A DNA stretch of 23,257 bases from JBHHYU01 sp046757725 (GCA_046757725.1 JBHHYU010000042.1:1-23257); one strand, 5' to 3'. Positions 15,433 to 23,257 are shown, numbered from the stretch's first letter. A program made the numbers and translations. Notes: generated by a model from the letters alone, not told the origin.

Positions 15433-16545
15433 TTACCCGACCTGTATGAGCTCGTCCGTTGGAGTGAAATCCGATAGAAGTTCACATCCATCTTTTGTAA
15501 CAGAGAGCATATCCTTGTTTTGCAATCCCATCTTTCCAGGAATAAAAACCAGAGGCTCAATGGCAAGGACCATCCCCTCTTCCAGCATTCCGTCACCGTA
15601 CTCCCCCAAATAGGGCTCTTCATGAAGAAAAAGGCCAATACCGTGGCCGACAAAGCTAATGGGCGCAAACCCCAACTGGCGAAACTTTTTCAGGAAGCTC
15701 GCGTAGGTTTCCTTGCACCCGGCACCTGGTTTAACCAAATCCATAACCAGATATTTGCATTCAATCAAATGGCTCCAGATCTCCTTCTGTTCCGGAGAAG
15801 GACTTCCCACGACGGCGGTCCGGCAAACACCTGCATGATAGCCGTTCTGCATGCCAAAGATCTCCATCCGGATAATATCCCCTTTTCTTATCGCTCGTCG
15901 CGTTGGGCCGACATTCGGGTACTGGCTTCTCTCCCCCGATGCGATGATCATAAGCTTGAAATCTTCCACCCCCCCGGCAAAGATCCCCCGCATTAAAATG
16001 CCCGCCAAATCCAACTCGGTCATCCCCTCCCCCGCATTTTTTAGAGTTTCACCAATAGCCCTGTCGGTCATTCTGCCCAGGGAACGAAGTAGATTCAGCT
16101 CCCCGGATGTCTTCACTTGCCGGAGCTTATGGAAGAACCCATCTACTGCCGTGAGTGTGGCACCCGGCACTATGCGCTGAAGCGTTAATAGATCCTTCGC
16201 TGGAATATACTCCAGTTCAATCCCAAGCTTCGACCGTCCCAGCTTCAGATTCCCTAAGGCCTCACCTAATTTTTCCATGGGATCTTCTTTGAACTCACGG
16301 TAAACGATAAGGTTGTCTATCCCTCCCCGCTTTTTGATCGTGGTCTCCTCCATGTCGATCACCAACATCGAAACGCGACCATCAGACGTAACAATGCAAC
16401 CGGCATGGCGCCTACGCATAAGGGACTGCGACGGAACAACAATGCCCGTGGTATAGGTCACATTCTCCGGGGAGAGCGCTATGAGCGCGTCGAGCCCTTC
16501 TGCTGCCATTGCCTTCGTTTGTTTCGCGAGGATTTCCGGATTCAT
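15433..16545 (-). CDS. M24 'pita-bread' hydrolase-like protein lacking three metal ligands
   Basis: 370 residues with the two-domain layout of Xaa-Pro aminopeptidases: a creatinase N-domain (1-140), then the M24 domain. M24 enzymes bind two metals with Asp, Asp, His, Glu, Glu. Here the first Asp is E228 (RMEIFG) and the second, exactly 11 residues later, is G239 (YHAGVCRT). H301 (VGHGIGL) and E330 (LAIEP) are kept, and the last Glu is K344 (GLQNKDM). H308 in LHEEP is also present. Two metals cannot bind in the usual way. Creatinase is a known family member that works without metal, so a metal-free C-N hydrolase is a good hypothesis, while a simple aminopeptidase is unlikely. The start ATG has no clear ribosome site; the preceding gene ends 15 bp upstream. 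Confidence 0.86.
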   Translation of the reverse strand: MNPEILAKQTKAMAAEGLDALIALSPENVTYTTGIVVPSQSLMRRRHAGCIVTSDGRVSMLVIDMEETTIKKRGGIDNLIVYREFKEDPMEKLGEALGNLKLGRSKLGIELEYIPAKDLLTLQRIVPGATLTAVDGFFHKLRQVKTSGELNLLRSLGRMTDRAIGETLKNAGEGMTELDLAGILMRGIFAGGVEDFKLMIIASGERSQYPNVGPTRRAIRKGDIIRMEIFGMQNGYHAGVCRTAVVGSPSPEQKEIWSHLIECKYLVMDLVKPGAGCKETYASFLKKFRQLGFAPISFVGHGIGLFLHEEPYLGEYGDGMLEEGMVLAIEPLVFIPGKMGLQNKDMLSVTKDGCELLSDFTPTDELIQVG

Positions 16546-16560
16546 CGTATGGAGAGAGGA

Positions 16561-17661
16561 TTAGTATCCTTCGTAGAAAAACTCCCGGAGCTGTTCTTTC
16601 TTGACAGCTGTCAGGCCCATTCTTTCAAGAGTAAGACCATCCTGGCGGAAGTTCACCTGTTTCATAGTAGATGCAATCCGAATGAGCGAGTCCATCACGG
16701 GAGTGTCCACTCCAGCCGCCTTGCCGATCTCCGACATGGGAACAATCCCGTAACCCACGTCCTCATCCATGTATCTGTGTTCGAGTGATGCGGGAGCCTT
16801 ACGAGGTTTATTGACCTCGCTTTCTTGAAAGGCCTGAAAGACTGAACCCGTAGCGTGGGCCCGCTCCGTCGTATAGCCCGCGTGATAAAAGATATCCAAA
16901 AAACTCATCGGCTTTAATCCTAAATTCTCCATGATCCTCATACGTTCCTTATCCACCTTTTCAATGACCCTGGCCACCGCTGGAGTTGTTCCCTCGTAGT
17001 AATAATAGAAATCCCCGTGGGTATGCTCGATCCACCCGGCGTTAAGTATCATACCCGCTGGATGAAGAATACCGTTAAGATAGGAAAGAGAGGTCTCCAA
17101 AGTGCTCGTACAAGGCTTTAGGATTGGGTACAACGGCCTCACCTTTTCCCATGCTTTACTGACGGCCTTTCCCGGGAAGCACGCGAAGAAAAGAAACTTC
17201 GCCTTCAGATAGACGGTCACTTTTGCCGGGCCGGTCAATCGACAACCGTAGGTTAGTGAGTTTGTCTCACAGATGTCGATCTCTTTATTGCAGCCTTCTT
17301 TCCTTAACACAGCTGCAAAGTGGACAGCCCCGCCCGCATGCCCGGGATTCAGAAACACCGTCTGCCCTGAAACGATCAGGGGAGCAAGCAGTCGAGCATA
17401 ATACTCATGGCCCGTCCCCGGGACAACGACTATGATCAGTTCCGCATCCTCGACGACTTCACGAGCTTCGTTACTGGCTTTAGCCAAGGGGGCAAAGCAG
17501 TCTCCCAAGAGACCGGTCGTCTCTATCCCTCTTTTTTCGATTATGGGATCCAAGGTTGCCGGTGATCTGCTGTAAAGCCCAACCTCGTGCCCGCGCAGCG
17601 TCAAGTCTGCCGCCACGGCACACCCCCCATTCCCAGCCCCTAGTACGGCTATTCTGGCCAA
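16561..17661 (-). CDS. Opine-dehydrogenase-family NAD(P)-dependent enzyme 2
   Basis: 366 residues, paralogous to the gene at 13085. The Rossmann loop is GAGNGG (8-13), and the likely catalytic residues H200 (ILHPAGM), R296 and D301 (HRYMDEDVGYG) are all kept. Long shared blocks such as AADLTLRG and FLNPGHAGG show common descent. Differences cluster between residues 45 and 75 and around 150-165, so the two copies may differ in substrate. The start is a TTG with GGAG eight bases upstream; there is no in-frame ATG that would keep the nucleotide-binding loop. It lies 53 bp after UbiD copy 2. Reaction direction and amino acid partner are unknown. Confidence 0.87.
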   Translation of the reverse strand: MARIAVLGAGNGGCAVAADLTLRGHEVGLYSRSPATLDPIIEKRGIETTGLLGDCFAPLAKASNEAREVVEDAELIIVVVPGTGHEYYARLLAPLIVSGQTVFLNPGHAGGAVHFAAVLRKEGCNKEIDICETNSLTYGCRLTGPAKVTVYLKAKFLFFACFPGKAVSKAWEKVRPLYPILKPCTSTLETSLSYLNGILHPAGMILNAGWIEHTHGDFYYYYEGTTPAVARVIEKVDKERMRIMENLGLKPMSFLDIFYHAGYTTERAHATGSVFQAFQESEVNKPRKAPASLEHRYMDEDVGYGIVPMSEIGKAAGVDTPVMDSLIRIASTMKQVNFRQDGLTLERMGLTAVKKEQLREFFYEGY

Positions 17662-17714
17662 TCAGCGATCTCCAATCCAATGGAAGAGCTATTCAATGGA
17701 GAACCTCCCATCCA

Positions 17715-19160
17715 TCAACACCAGTAGGTTGTCCGATCCGTCGGAATACCGTCAAGCAATGTCTTTGGAATGTAATGTTCTAATTGAATTCTGGCCAAGG
17801 CCTCATCCGGACACCGGGAGACCGGTGAAAACGGGCGGTCTAGAGGACGGGTCGCATCAATGATCATCGCCGACGTCTTATGCGGATCTGTGAGAGAGGG
17901 GTCCAGAAAGCTCGCCCGCATGATCTCTTGAATGAGGGAGACCTGCCGGTGGGGTTGTACCCGTGTCGCCAGGGCCCAGAGGATCTCCGTGGGGTTATAA
18001 ACATCGATATCATCGTCAAAAACGAAAACATGCTTACCCTGGTCAAAGCTCAGGGCTGCTGCGGCCGCTCGCCCCGGATCTCCTTCGGACATTTTTTTCA
18101 TCGAGATGAAGACATTCAACAGAGCGTGCCGACCGCTCTTACATACCGCCTTCACCCCGGGAACAGCCTCCCGGCACCGGCGGAGATAGGCCCCTTCACG
18201 TGCCAGGTCCAGCCATGGCTTATCTCCCTCTGGAGTAATGATCGACTGGTGCATCGGGTCTCTACGGTGGGTAATGGCCCTGACTTCGTACAGAGGGGAG
18301 TGCTGGAAACCCTGGGATCCCAAGTACCCATTGGCCTCTCCGAAAGGCCCCTCAACCGATCGCTTCCCAGGGAGCAACGCCCCCTCGATAACGATTTCCG
18401 CGTCTGCAGGAACCAACAACCTCTCTCCATAAGTTTCCGATGGAGTGAGACGTAACGGCTCTTGAAGATAGCCACCGATCACTTCGAATTCATCCACTTC
18501 AAAGGGGCCACGATAACAAGCACCCATCTGGTAAGCCGGATGATGACCGGTAACAGTCGCAATGGGGCACTCCTCACCATGCTCCTCATATTCCTTAAAG
18601 ACCCTCCACATATGCTGTAAGGAAAGAAGGAAAGCGGTGTGGTTGCGATCCTTAACCTCCATCCGGTGAAAGGAAACATTATAAACACCGGTCTCACGAT
18701 CTTTTCCCATACTGGACATGTCGATATAAGGACCACCGTCCATCTCATGGTGACGCATGAGCGGGAGATCGAAGAGATCAATTTCTGATCCAAGCTGGAT
18801 GACCTCCTTCACAGGTGCCTCATCTTTTGCCACGACCATGGGCTTGAGTCTCTTGCTTTCTCTATTCAAACACTCCATGGCCAAATCCACTCTTTCCACT
18901 TCCGGTCCCACCCCCAAGGCAACCTGGACCTTTTTTAAGGAGTTCTCACAATTCATCACCAACCGTGTCTTGCTCACCCGCCTATGTAGATTGAGCGGTC
19001 GGTCAAAGATTAAAACGGGAAATTTCTTCAATGCGCCAAGATGCTTGATGATCGCAGTAACGTCATAATCGTGGGGATTGACCTCTTTAGTGATATGCAC
19101 TACCTCCAGAGGGGCCTGTCTTCGAAGGTCTTCCAGAAAGGTTCTGAGGCTCTTCGGCAT
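17715..19160 (-). CDS. UbiD-family prenylated-FMN-dependent decarboxylase (copy 2)
   Basis: 481 residues from the ATG at 19160, chosen because TGAGGT lies six bases upstream; a longer frame to 19196 would overlap the SDR gene. The catalytic triad is present: R166 (SFHRMEV) and E270/E275 (VEGPFGE, five apart). VFVFDDDIDVYNPTEILWAL (about 378-397) is the usual late block. The sequence is only distantly similar to copy 1 and lacks its Lys-rich tail. It is closer to classic UbiD-type length. It should remove CO2 from, or add it to, an unsaturated or aromatic acid in the cytoplasm using prFMN made elsewhere in the genome. It begins 7 bp after the SDR stop codon, so it is tightly linked to the oxidation steps upstream. 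Confidence 0.9.
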   Translation of the reverse strand: MPKSLRTFLEDLRRQAPLEVVHITKEVNPHDYDVTAIIKHLGALKKFPVLIFDRPLNLHRRVSKTRLVMNCENSLKKVQVALGVGPEVERVDLAMECLNRESKRLKPMVVAKDEAPVKEVIQLGSEIDLFDLPLMRHHEMDGGPYIDMSSMGKDRETGVYNVSFHRMEVKDRNHTAFLLSLQHMWRVFKEYEEHGEECPIATVTGHHPAYQMGACYRGPFEVDEFEVIGGYLQEPLRLTPSETYGERLLVPADAEIVIEGALLPGKRSVEGPFGEANGYLGSQGFQHSPLYEVRAITHRRDPMHQSIITPEGDKPWLDLAREGAYLRRCREAVPGVKAVCKSGRHALLNVFISMKKMSEGDPGRAAAAALSFDQGKHVFVFDDDIDVYNPTEILWALATRVQPHRQVSLIQEIMRASFLDPSLTDPHKTSAMIIDATRPLDRPFSPVSRCPDEALARIQLEHYIPKTLLDGIPTDRTTYWC

Positions 19161-19167
19161 GTTGACC

Positions 19168-19911
19168 TCAGTGGAAAACACTCCCACCATCAACAAGCAG
19201 GGTCTGCCCGGTTACAAAGTCACTGGCGGACGAGGCAAAAAAGATGAGGGCCCCGGTCAGATCTTCGGGGATCTGCAGCCTTTTCAGAGACCTGGCTTTA
19301 AGTTGAAATTCGGTGAACTCTTTTGGCACCGTTTGTCCCTCGTGCTGCACCAGGCCTGGCGCAAGAGCATTGACACAGATTCCGTACTCACCCATCTCCC
19401 TCGCAAGGGAACGGGTCATACCTATCAGTGCTGCTTTTGAGGTCACGTAATGGAGGAAGAGTGGTGTCCCCGCCATTGCCGTGGTGGAAGATATATTAAT
19501 GATCTTACCGCTTTTCTGCTCGCTCATTTGGGGAAAAACCGCTTTTGTACAAAGGAAGGGTCCCTTGATGTTAACGCAGCTCACTTGATCCCATTCTTCC
19601 GCGGATATCTCGTGGAAGGGTCTGCGTTGAATACTTAAAAATATCGCCGCATTGTTGACCAAGATGTCGATACGGCCGAATCTTTTCACCGTTTCATCGG
19701 CCATCCGCTGGGTATCCTCTTCCTTCGACACGTTGATCTTCAAAGACAAGGCCTCACCACCGGACTGTTCAATCTCCCGGACGACTTTTTCACCGTCGAG
19801 AATATCAGCAACAACCACCCGAGCCCCTTCTAAAGCAAGCCGCTTGCAATAGGCGGCGCCGATATGACGCGCTCCACCTGTAACGATCGCAACTTTTCCC
19901 TCAAGTTCCAT
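19168..19911 (-). CDS. Short-chain dehydrogenase/reductase (SDR)
   Basis: 247 residues, classical SDR size. Cofactor loop TGGARHIG (11-18), D36 after the second strand (suggesting NAD over NADP), NNAA (86-89), N114, and the catalytic set S142, Y155, K159 (YVTSK) are all present. The C-terminal FVTGQTLLVDGG is typical of 3-oxoacyl reductase-like SDRs. It would interconvert a hydroxyl and a ketone on a pathway intermediate. The GTG at 19920 is possible but too close to the ribosome site; GAGG lies 8 bases before the ATG at 19911, overlapping the stop codon of the FAD enzyme gene upstream. Substrate unknown. Confidence 0.92.
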   Translation of the reverse strand: MELEGKVAIVTGGARHIGAAYCKRLALEGARVVVADILDGEKVVREIEQSGGEALSLKINVSKEEDTQRMADETVKRFGRIDILVNNAAIFLSIQRRPFHEISAEEWDQVSCVNIKGPFLCTKAVFPQMSEQKSGKIINISSTTAMAGTPLFLHYVTSKAALIGMTRSLAREMGEYGICVNALAPGLVQHEGQTVPKEFTEFQLKARSLKRLQIPEDLTGALIFFASSASDFVTGQTLLVDGGSVFH

Positions 19912-19921
19912 AAACGACACC

Positions 19922-21544
19922 TCAGCTAAGATTGAGCAGGTATTCTCTAAAGTCTAATGGCTTCCACCACAAGTCCAGTCCCAGATCTCCGGCGATGATG
20001 CCGGCGGCATTGTAGCCGGGCCCACCGGTGATGTTCCCCCCAGGATGACAGGAGGAACCACAAAGATAGAGCCCCTCAATCGGGGTCCGATACTGCGACC
20101 AGCCCGGAAAGGGTCTGTTCTCCAGGGCCTGATCGCCGGTGTATTCGCCAATCATCCAGTCACCGCAGTACATGTTACGATCGTGACGTTCGATGTCGAG
20201 AGGGGTTGCCGAATCCGTCGAGAGGATATTCTCCTCCGTCAGGTTCGGTGCATAGTGACGCCACATCGCAAGCTGCCTTTTGAACCACTCGCCTCGAACC
20301 TTATCCCAATTCTGAGGATTGCCCCACAGATTGTATGGGGCCAGCTGCCACATAAAGGCCGTCGCTTTGCCAGGGGGGGCCTGAGTCGCGTCATGGTAGG
20401 AAGGGGTCGCCCCATTCATAAAGGGTTTCCTCGGGAGTTGTCCCGTTCGGCAATCCTCAAATAGATTCCGTAGCTCGGTATAGGTTTCCAGGCCAACGAT
20501 GTGCATAAACGATCCGATCACCTCAGGGTGCTGTTCTTCGGTAATGTACTTCGGCCGTTCGTTGAGCGCCAGGTTAGTCGCAAAGATGGGCGTTGTTTTT
20601 GAGAAACGAAACCCTGCCGCCAATTCCCCAAACTGGGAATCCAGATTTTCCCGCCCGACAAGCCTGATAAATGTTTCCACCGGGTTGACATTCGATGCAA
20701 CGAAATTGCGGGCGTGAACCACGGTTCCATCATCCAACACGACCCCCTGCGCACGGCCATCGTGAACCAGGATGCGCTCAACGCCGTTCGCTTCGATGTA
20801 ATCGATTCCATTGTGAGACAGCATGTGGGCCAGGTTATCGCCCAGGGCGTGCGAGGTGCCACGGCAGAGTTGCGGATTGACTCCCCAGGCGATCATAGCC
20901 GGAATTAAATATCCTGTATTCGAACCATCCAGTTCATAACCCCTCATCACGCCCAGGAAGCCAATAAAGGCTTGGACCCGTGGGTCTTCAAAATGTTCCA
21001 GGATAAACTGCTCCGGTGTAGTATTGAAAAACTTCAGGTATTCCCGTCCCACCGAGGATTTTTCCAGCAAGGTTCGCTTCTGCTCCATCACCAGGGGTGG
21101 CGCATAGGTCTCAGGGAACACAATCTGCTTGACCACCGGTTGCCAGCGCCTCCAGATCTCTTTGAAGGTTACTGCGTCTTTTTTCGAAAATCGGCTAATG
21201 GTGGACACTGTCCGATCCACATCCGCAAACCAACCCAGGTATGTCTTGTCCAGGAAATGATGGACCACGCCTGGATCCGGTTTGTAGTAATGGATCCCAA
21301 ATTTTTCCAGTCCTAGATCCTGATACCACGGCAACATCAAAAGACCCCGGTGAAAGACCGAATGAATATTGTGCCAGAATCCGGGATAGTTGCGATCCTC
21401 ATGGGAGTCCAGACCGCCGCCTACCTCCATATTTTTCTCCACCACGAGGATTCGCTTCCCGGACTTTCCCAGATAAGCGGCGCAGATCATGCCGTTATGA
21501 CCTGCTCCTATAACGACACCATCATACTTGAGCACCTTACTCAT
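19922..21544 (-). CDS. FAD-dependent oxidoreductase, phytoene-desaturase/PYROXD2-like (second of pair)
   Basis: 540 residues. The FAD-binding loop is VVIGAGHNG (10-18) with acidic E36 at the end of the second strand, followed by EVGGGLDS. The C-terminal LYLCGSSCHPGGNITGGPG (about 492-510) is the second FAD-contacting motif, as in carotenoid desaturase-like and PYROXD2-like flavoproteins. These remove hydrogen from C-C or C-N bonds. The ATG at 21544 overlaps the stop of the preceding, homologous gene by four bases (ATGA), which fixes the start; a longer frame to 21616 would run into that gene. Both flavin motifs are intact, so activity is likely. No other carotenoid gene is nearby, so a carotenoid role is not supported; the substrate is unknown. 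Confidence 0.87.
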   Translation of the reverse strand: MSKVLKYDGVVIGAGHNGMICAAYLGKSGKRILVVEKNMEVGGGLDSHEDRNYPGFWHNIHSVFHRGLLMLPWYQDLGLEKFGIHYYKPDPGVVHHFLDKTYLGWFADVDRTVSTISRFSKKDAVTFKEIWRRWQPVVKQIVFPETYAPPLVMEQKRTLLEKSSVGREYLKFFNTTPEQFILEHFEDPRVQAFIGFLGVMRGYELDGSNTGYLIPAMIAWGVNPQLCRGTSHALGDNLAHMLSHNGIDYIEANGVERILVHDGRAQGVVLDDGTVVHARNFVASNVNPVETFIRLVGRENLDSQFGELAAGFRFSKTTPIFATNLALNERPKYITEEQHPEVIGSFMHIVGLETYTELRNLFEDCRTGQLPRKPFMNGATPSYHDATQAPPGKATAFMWQLAPYNLWGNPQNWDKVRGEWFKRQLAMWRHYAPNLTEENILSTDSATPLDIERHDRNMYCGDWMIGEYTGDQALENRPFPGWSQYRTPIEGLYLCGSSCHPGGNITGGPGYNAAGIIAGDLGLDLWWKPLDFREYLLNLS

Positions 21545-23157
21545 AGGCTTCCCTGTGTCTCGTTCAGCCCCTTCCTTGGGACTTCCAGATGTAGATCTTC
21601 CTTGATGATTTGCCACGCGTTCCGTCCCGAACCTGCAATGACGGCGTCTGCCGGATGAGTTGCAACGCCCACCTGGTAGAGCCGGTCAATGGGAGTCCGA
21701 TAGCCGGATAGAGCCCTGCACGGGCGGCTCTCCCCCATTTGGGCGGCAGTCTTGCGAGCCACCCACACCGAGCCACCGCGCATATTGCGCCAACGACCGG
21801 AGATATAGAAGGGATCCAAGGCGACTTTCATCTCTATATTGTCGTCGGTCAAATTGGTTGCATACTCACGCCACCTAGATAAAACCTCATCCATGTAGCC
21901 ATTCTTCAGTTTAACCCAATCCTCCGGTTTCCGTCCCTTCAGCTTGAACGGTACGGGCATAAACAGAGAGGCGGTATGTTTGCCCACCGGGGCCTGAAGC
22001 GGGTCGAACCGGGTCGGACAGATGATATGGAAACAGGGGTGACCGGGGAACTCGCCCGCACGAATCTCCTTCCACATCTTTTCCAGGTCCGTTGGACTCT
22101 CAGGGCCGATACTGACATTCATGGCGAGAGAAACGTCCGGGTCACTCGCTTCATGAACCGCGTACCGAAGCGGCGCCTTGAGGGCAACCTGTATCTGGAA
22201 ATAAGAAAATTCGTCAAGTTCAATTCCTTTGACCTCTTCAATGAAAGGCTTGGGAAGTTTTTCCGCCCCGATCATTTCAACGAACGTCGAATAAGGGTCG
22301 ACGCCGGAGACCACGGCCAGTCTTGCCTTCCATTCCCGACCATCGCTCAATTGCACGCCCACAGCACGTCCGTTGCGGACCAGGATTTTCTCGACTCGGT
22401 GTAGGGCACGGATTTGCCCACCGTTGCGGACATATGCCCGTTGCAGGACCTGAGCGATGGAATGGGACCCGCCGCGCGCAAGTTCCGGCTTTTCATCCCC
22501 GGCGATTATCTTCAAAACCTCGACTCCGCCCCCCTCGTAATCAATCCCGAAGCCACGCGGAATCGCCATCTGGCACAAGAGAAGAGTCTTGGTGACATCG
22601 TTCTCGAAAAGCTCATCGACGACTTGCTTGGGAGTCGCGGCACACAAACGCTTGAACTCGGCTAGGGTCGGGCCGGCTCTCAGCGCTTCGGAAGGCCGGC
22701 TATTGGTTCCAGGTGGCTGGTGGTAATAGGGGATGAGGAGGTCGCGGATTGGGCTGTGGTATCTATTATGGATCAGGCGCCAGGTATGGGCGTCAGACTC
22801 AGAAAACTGAGTGATGGATCTAACCGTCGCGTCGAGGGCCTGATGATGACAGATCGATCTTCCATCAGGCAGCAATAGAGCACTAACCACCGGCGGAGAT
22901 ACAAATGCGGCGTGGTGGCCCTTTTCCCAGTTCAACTCTTGCCAAACAGGTGAGATCTCTCGGTTATCGTGAAAGTAAGCCAGCGTGTTGTGCCAGTAAC
23001 CGGGAAGCGTAATCTCTTCACTTGAGAGCCGGCCTCCGTTTTCAAGCCGACTCTCGCAGATGACCGTTTTTAGGCCTGCGAGCCCGAGATAGCTGCCTAG
23101 AGCAAAGTTGTTTTGACCAGCACCGACGAGAATCACATCCCAGTCTTGATCCACCAA
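21541..23157 (-). CDS. FAD-dependent oxidoreductase, phytoene-desaturase-like, variant flavin loop (first of pair)
   Basis: 538 residues, same fold and length as the next gene but well diverged. The N-terminal loop reads VGAGQNNF (11-18): the last Gly of GxGxxG is Asn. The acidic E35 in CESR is kept. The C-terminal motif is VGVATHPADAVIAGSG (about 496-511), lacking the Gly pair of the partner's HPGG. FAD binding may be altered, or this may be a structural partner in a two-subunit enzyme with the overlapping downstream gene. The start is TTG at 23157 (or GTG at 23154), with GGGAGGAG 5-8 bases upstream. It is the first gene of the minus-strand operon seen here, with about 100 bp of upstream sequence in the window. 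Confidence 0.83.
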   Translation of the reverse strand: MVDQDWDVILVGAGQNNFALGSYLGLAGLKTVICESRLENGGRLSSEEITLPGYWHNTLAYFHDNREISPVWQELNWEKGHHAAFVSPPVVSALLLPDGRSICHHQALDATVRSITQFSESDAHTWRLIHNRYHSPIRDLLIPYYHQPPGTNSRPSEALRAGPTLAEFKRLCAATPKQVVDELFENDVTKTLLLCQMAIPRGFGIDYEGGGVEVLKIIAGDEKPELARGGSHSIAQVLQRAYVRNGGQIRALHRVEKILVRNGRAVGVQLSDGREWKARLAVVSGVDPYSTFVEMIGAEKLPKPFIEEVKGIELDEFSYFQIQVALKAPLRYAVHEASDPDVSLAMNVSIGPESPTDLEKMWKEIRAGEFPGHPCFHIICPTRFDPLQAPVGKHTASLFMPVPFKLKGRKPEDWVKLKNGYMDEVLSRWREYATNLTDDNIEMKVALDPFYISGRWRNMRGGSVWVARKTAAQMGESRPCRALSGYRTPIDRLYQVGVATHPADAVIAGSGRNAWQIIKEDLHLEVPRKGLNETQGSL

Positions 23158-23224
23158 TGAAACTCCTCCCTATGATAAACAGAAAAATGGCATCCCAAAC
23201 CTTGGACACCAAAAACGGAAATAG

Positions 23225-23252
23225 GCTATCTGAGAAGAACAGGCCGTGTCAA
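23225..23252 (-). promoter_or_regulatory. Candidate promoter for the eleven-gene operon
   Basis: On the minus strand a perfect TTGACA (23252-23247) is followed by GATAGC at 16 bp (23230-23225) or ATAGCC at 17 bp. It lies about 70 bp before the first start codon. The -35 is good, the -10 poor. Confidence 0.35.
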
Positions 23253-23257
23253 TCTCT

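Noticed and set aside
15520..15996. 158-codon plus-strand frame inside the M24-type gene
   Set aside because: Antisense shadow of a gene with clear fold motifs; no ribosome site or recognisable product.
19922..23157. Carotenoid biosynthesis locus
   Set aside because: The two flavoproteins resemble phytoene desaturases in FAD motifs only; no phytoene synthase, cyclase or prenyl synthase gene is present.

Overview
The window looks like a stretch of chromosome from a Gram-negative, probably uncultivated bacterium of moderate GC content. Evidence for this is a periplasmic-type binding protein with a signal peptide, an AsmA-like anchored protein, strong purine-rich ribosome binding sites, and frequent GTG or TTG starts. 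The gene mix (UbiD-family decarboxylases, luciferase-like flavin oxidoreductases, opine dehydrogenases, a LIV-type ABC importer) recalls Desulfobacterota, NC10 or Tectomicrobia genomes, but I cannot place it firmly. I see no rRNA, tRNA, CRISPR array, insertion sequence or phage gene. No stretch over 300 bases lacks a gene.

Layout. (1) 1-3992: the 3' end of a luciferase-like monooxygenase gene runs tail to tail into a minus-strand UbiD-family decarboxylase gene. That gene is divergent from a second luciferase-like oxidoreductase and a glyoxalase-fold protein on the plus strand. The 191-bp divergent spacer has promoter-like boxes facing each other across a TTGAC-N7-GTCAA inverted repeat. (2) 4221-9999, plus strand: an anchored AsmA-like protein, then a complete branched-chain-amino-acid-type ABC importer (binding protein, LivH, LivM, LivG, LivF). 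A strong hairpin separates the binding protein gene from the permeases. The four downstream genes overlap or almost touch. (3) 23157-10028, minus strand: eleven closely spaced genes that look like one operon and converge on the importer. In transcription order they are two FAD-dependent desaturase/amine-oxidase-like proteins, an SDR dehydrogenase, a second UbiD-family decarboxylase, an opine-dehydrogenase-family protein, an M24 'pita-bread' hydrolase, an enolase-superfamily (MLE-subgroup) enzyme, a second opine-dehydrogenase-family protein, a luciferase-like oxidoreductase, an M20-type hydrolase and a SAM methyltransferase.

Reading together. The importer and the eleven-gene operon suggest uptake and stepwise breakdown, or less likely synthesis, of an amino-acid-like or carboxylated compound that I cannot name. 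The most unusual signal is that both hydrolases in the operon have lost canonical metal ligands: M24 has E/G/H/E/K in place of D/D/H/E/E, and M20 lacks the HxD motif and the catalytic glutamate. Meanwhile the opine dehydrogenases, the enolase-superfamily enzyme, the SDR and both UbiD proteins keep intact active sites. This points to an undescribed pathway built around repurposed hydrolase folds.
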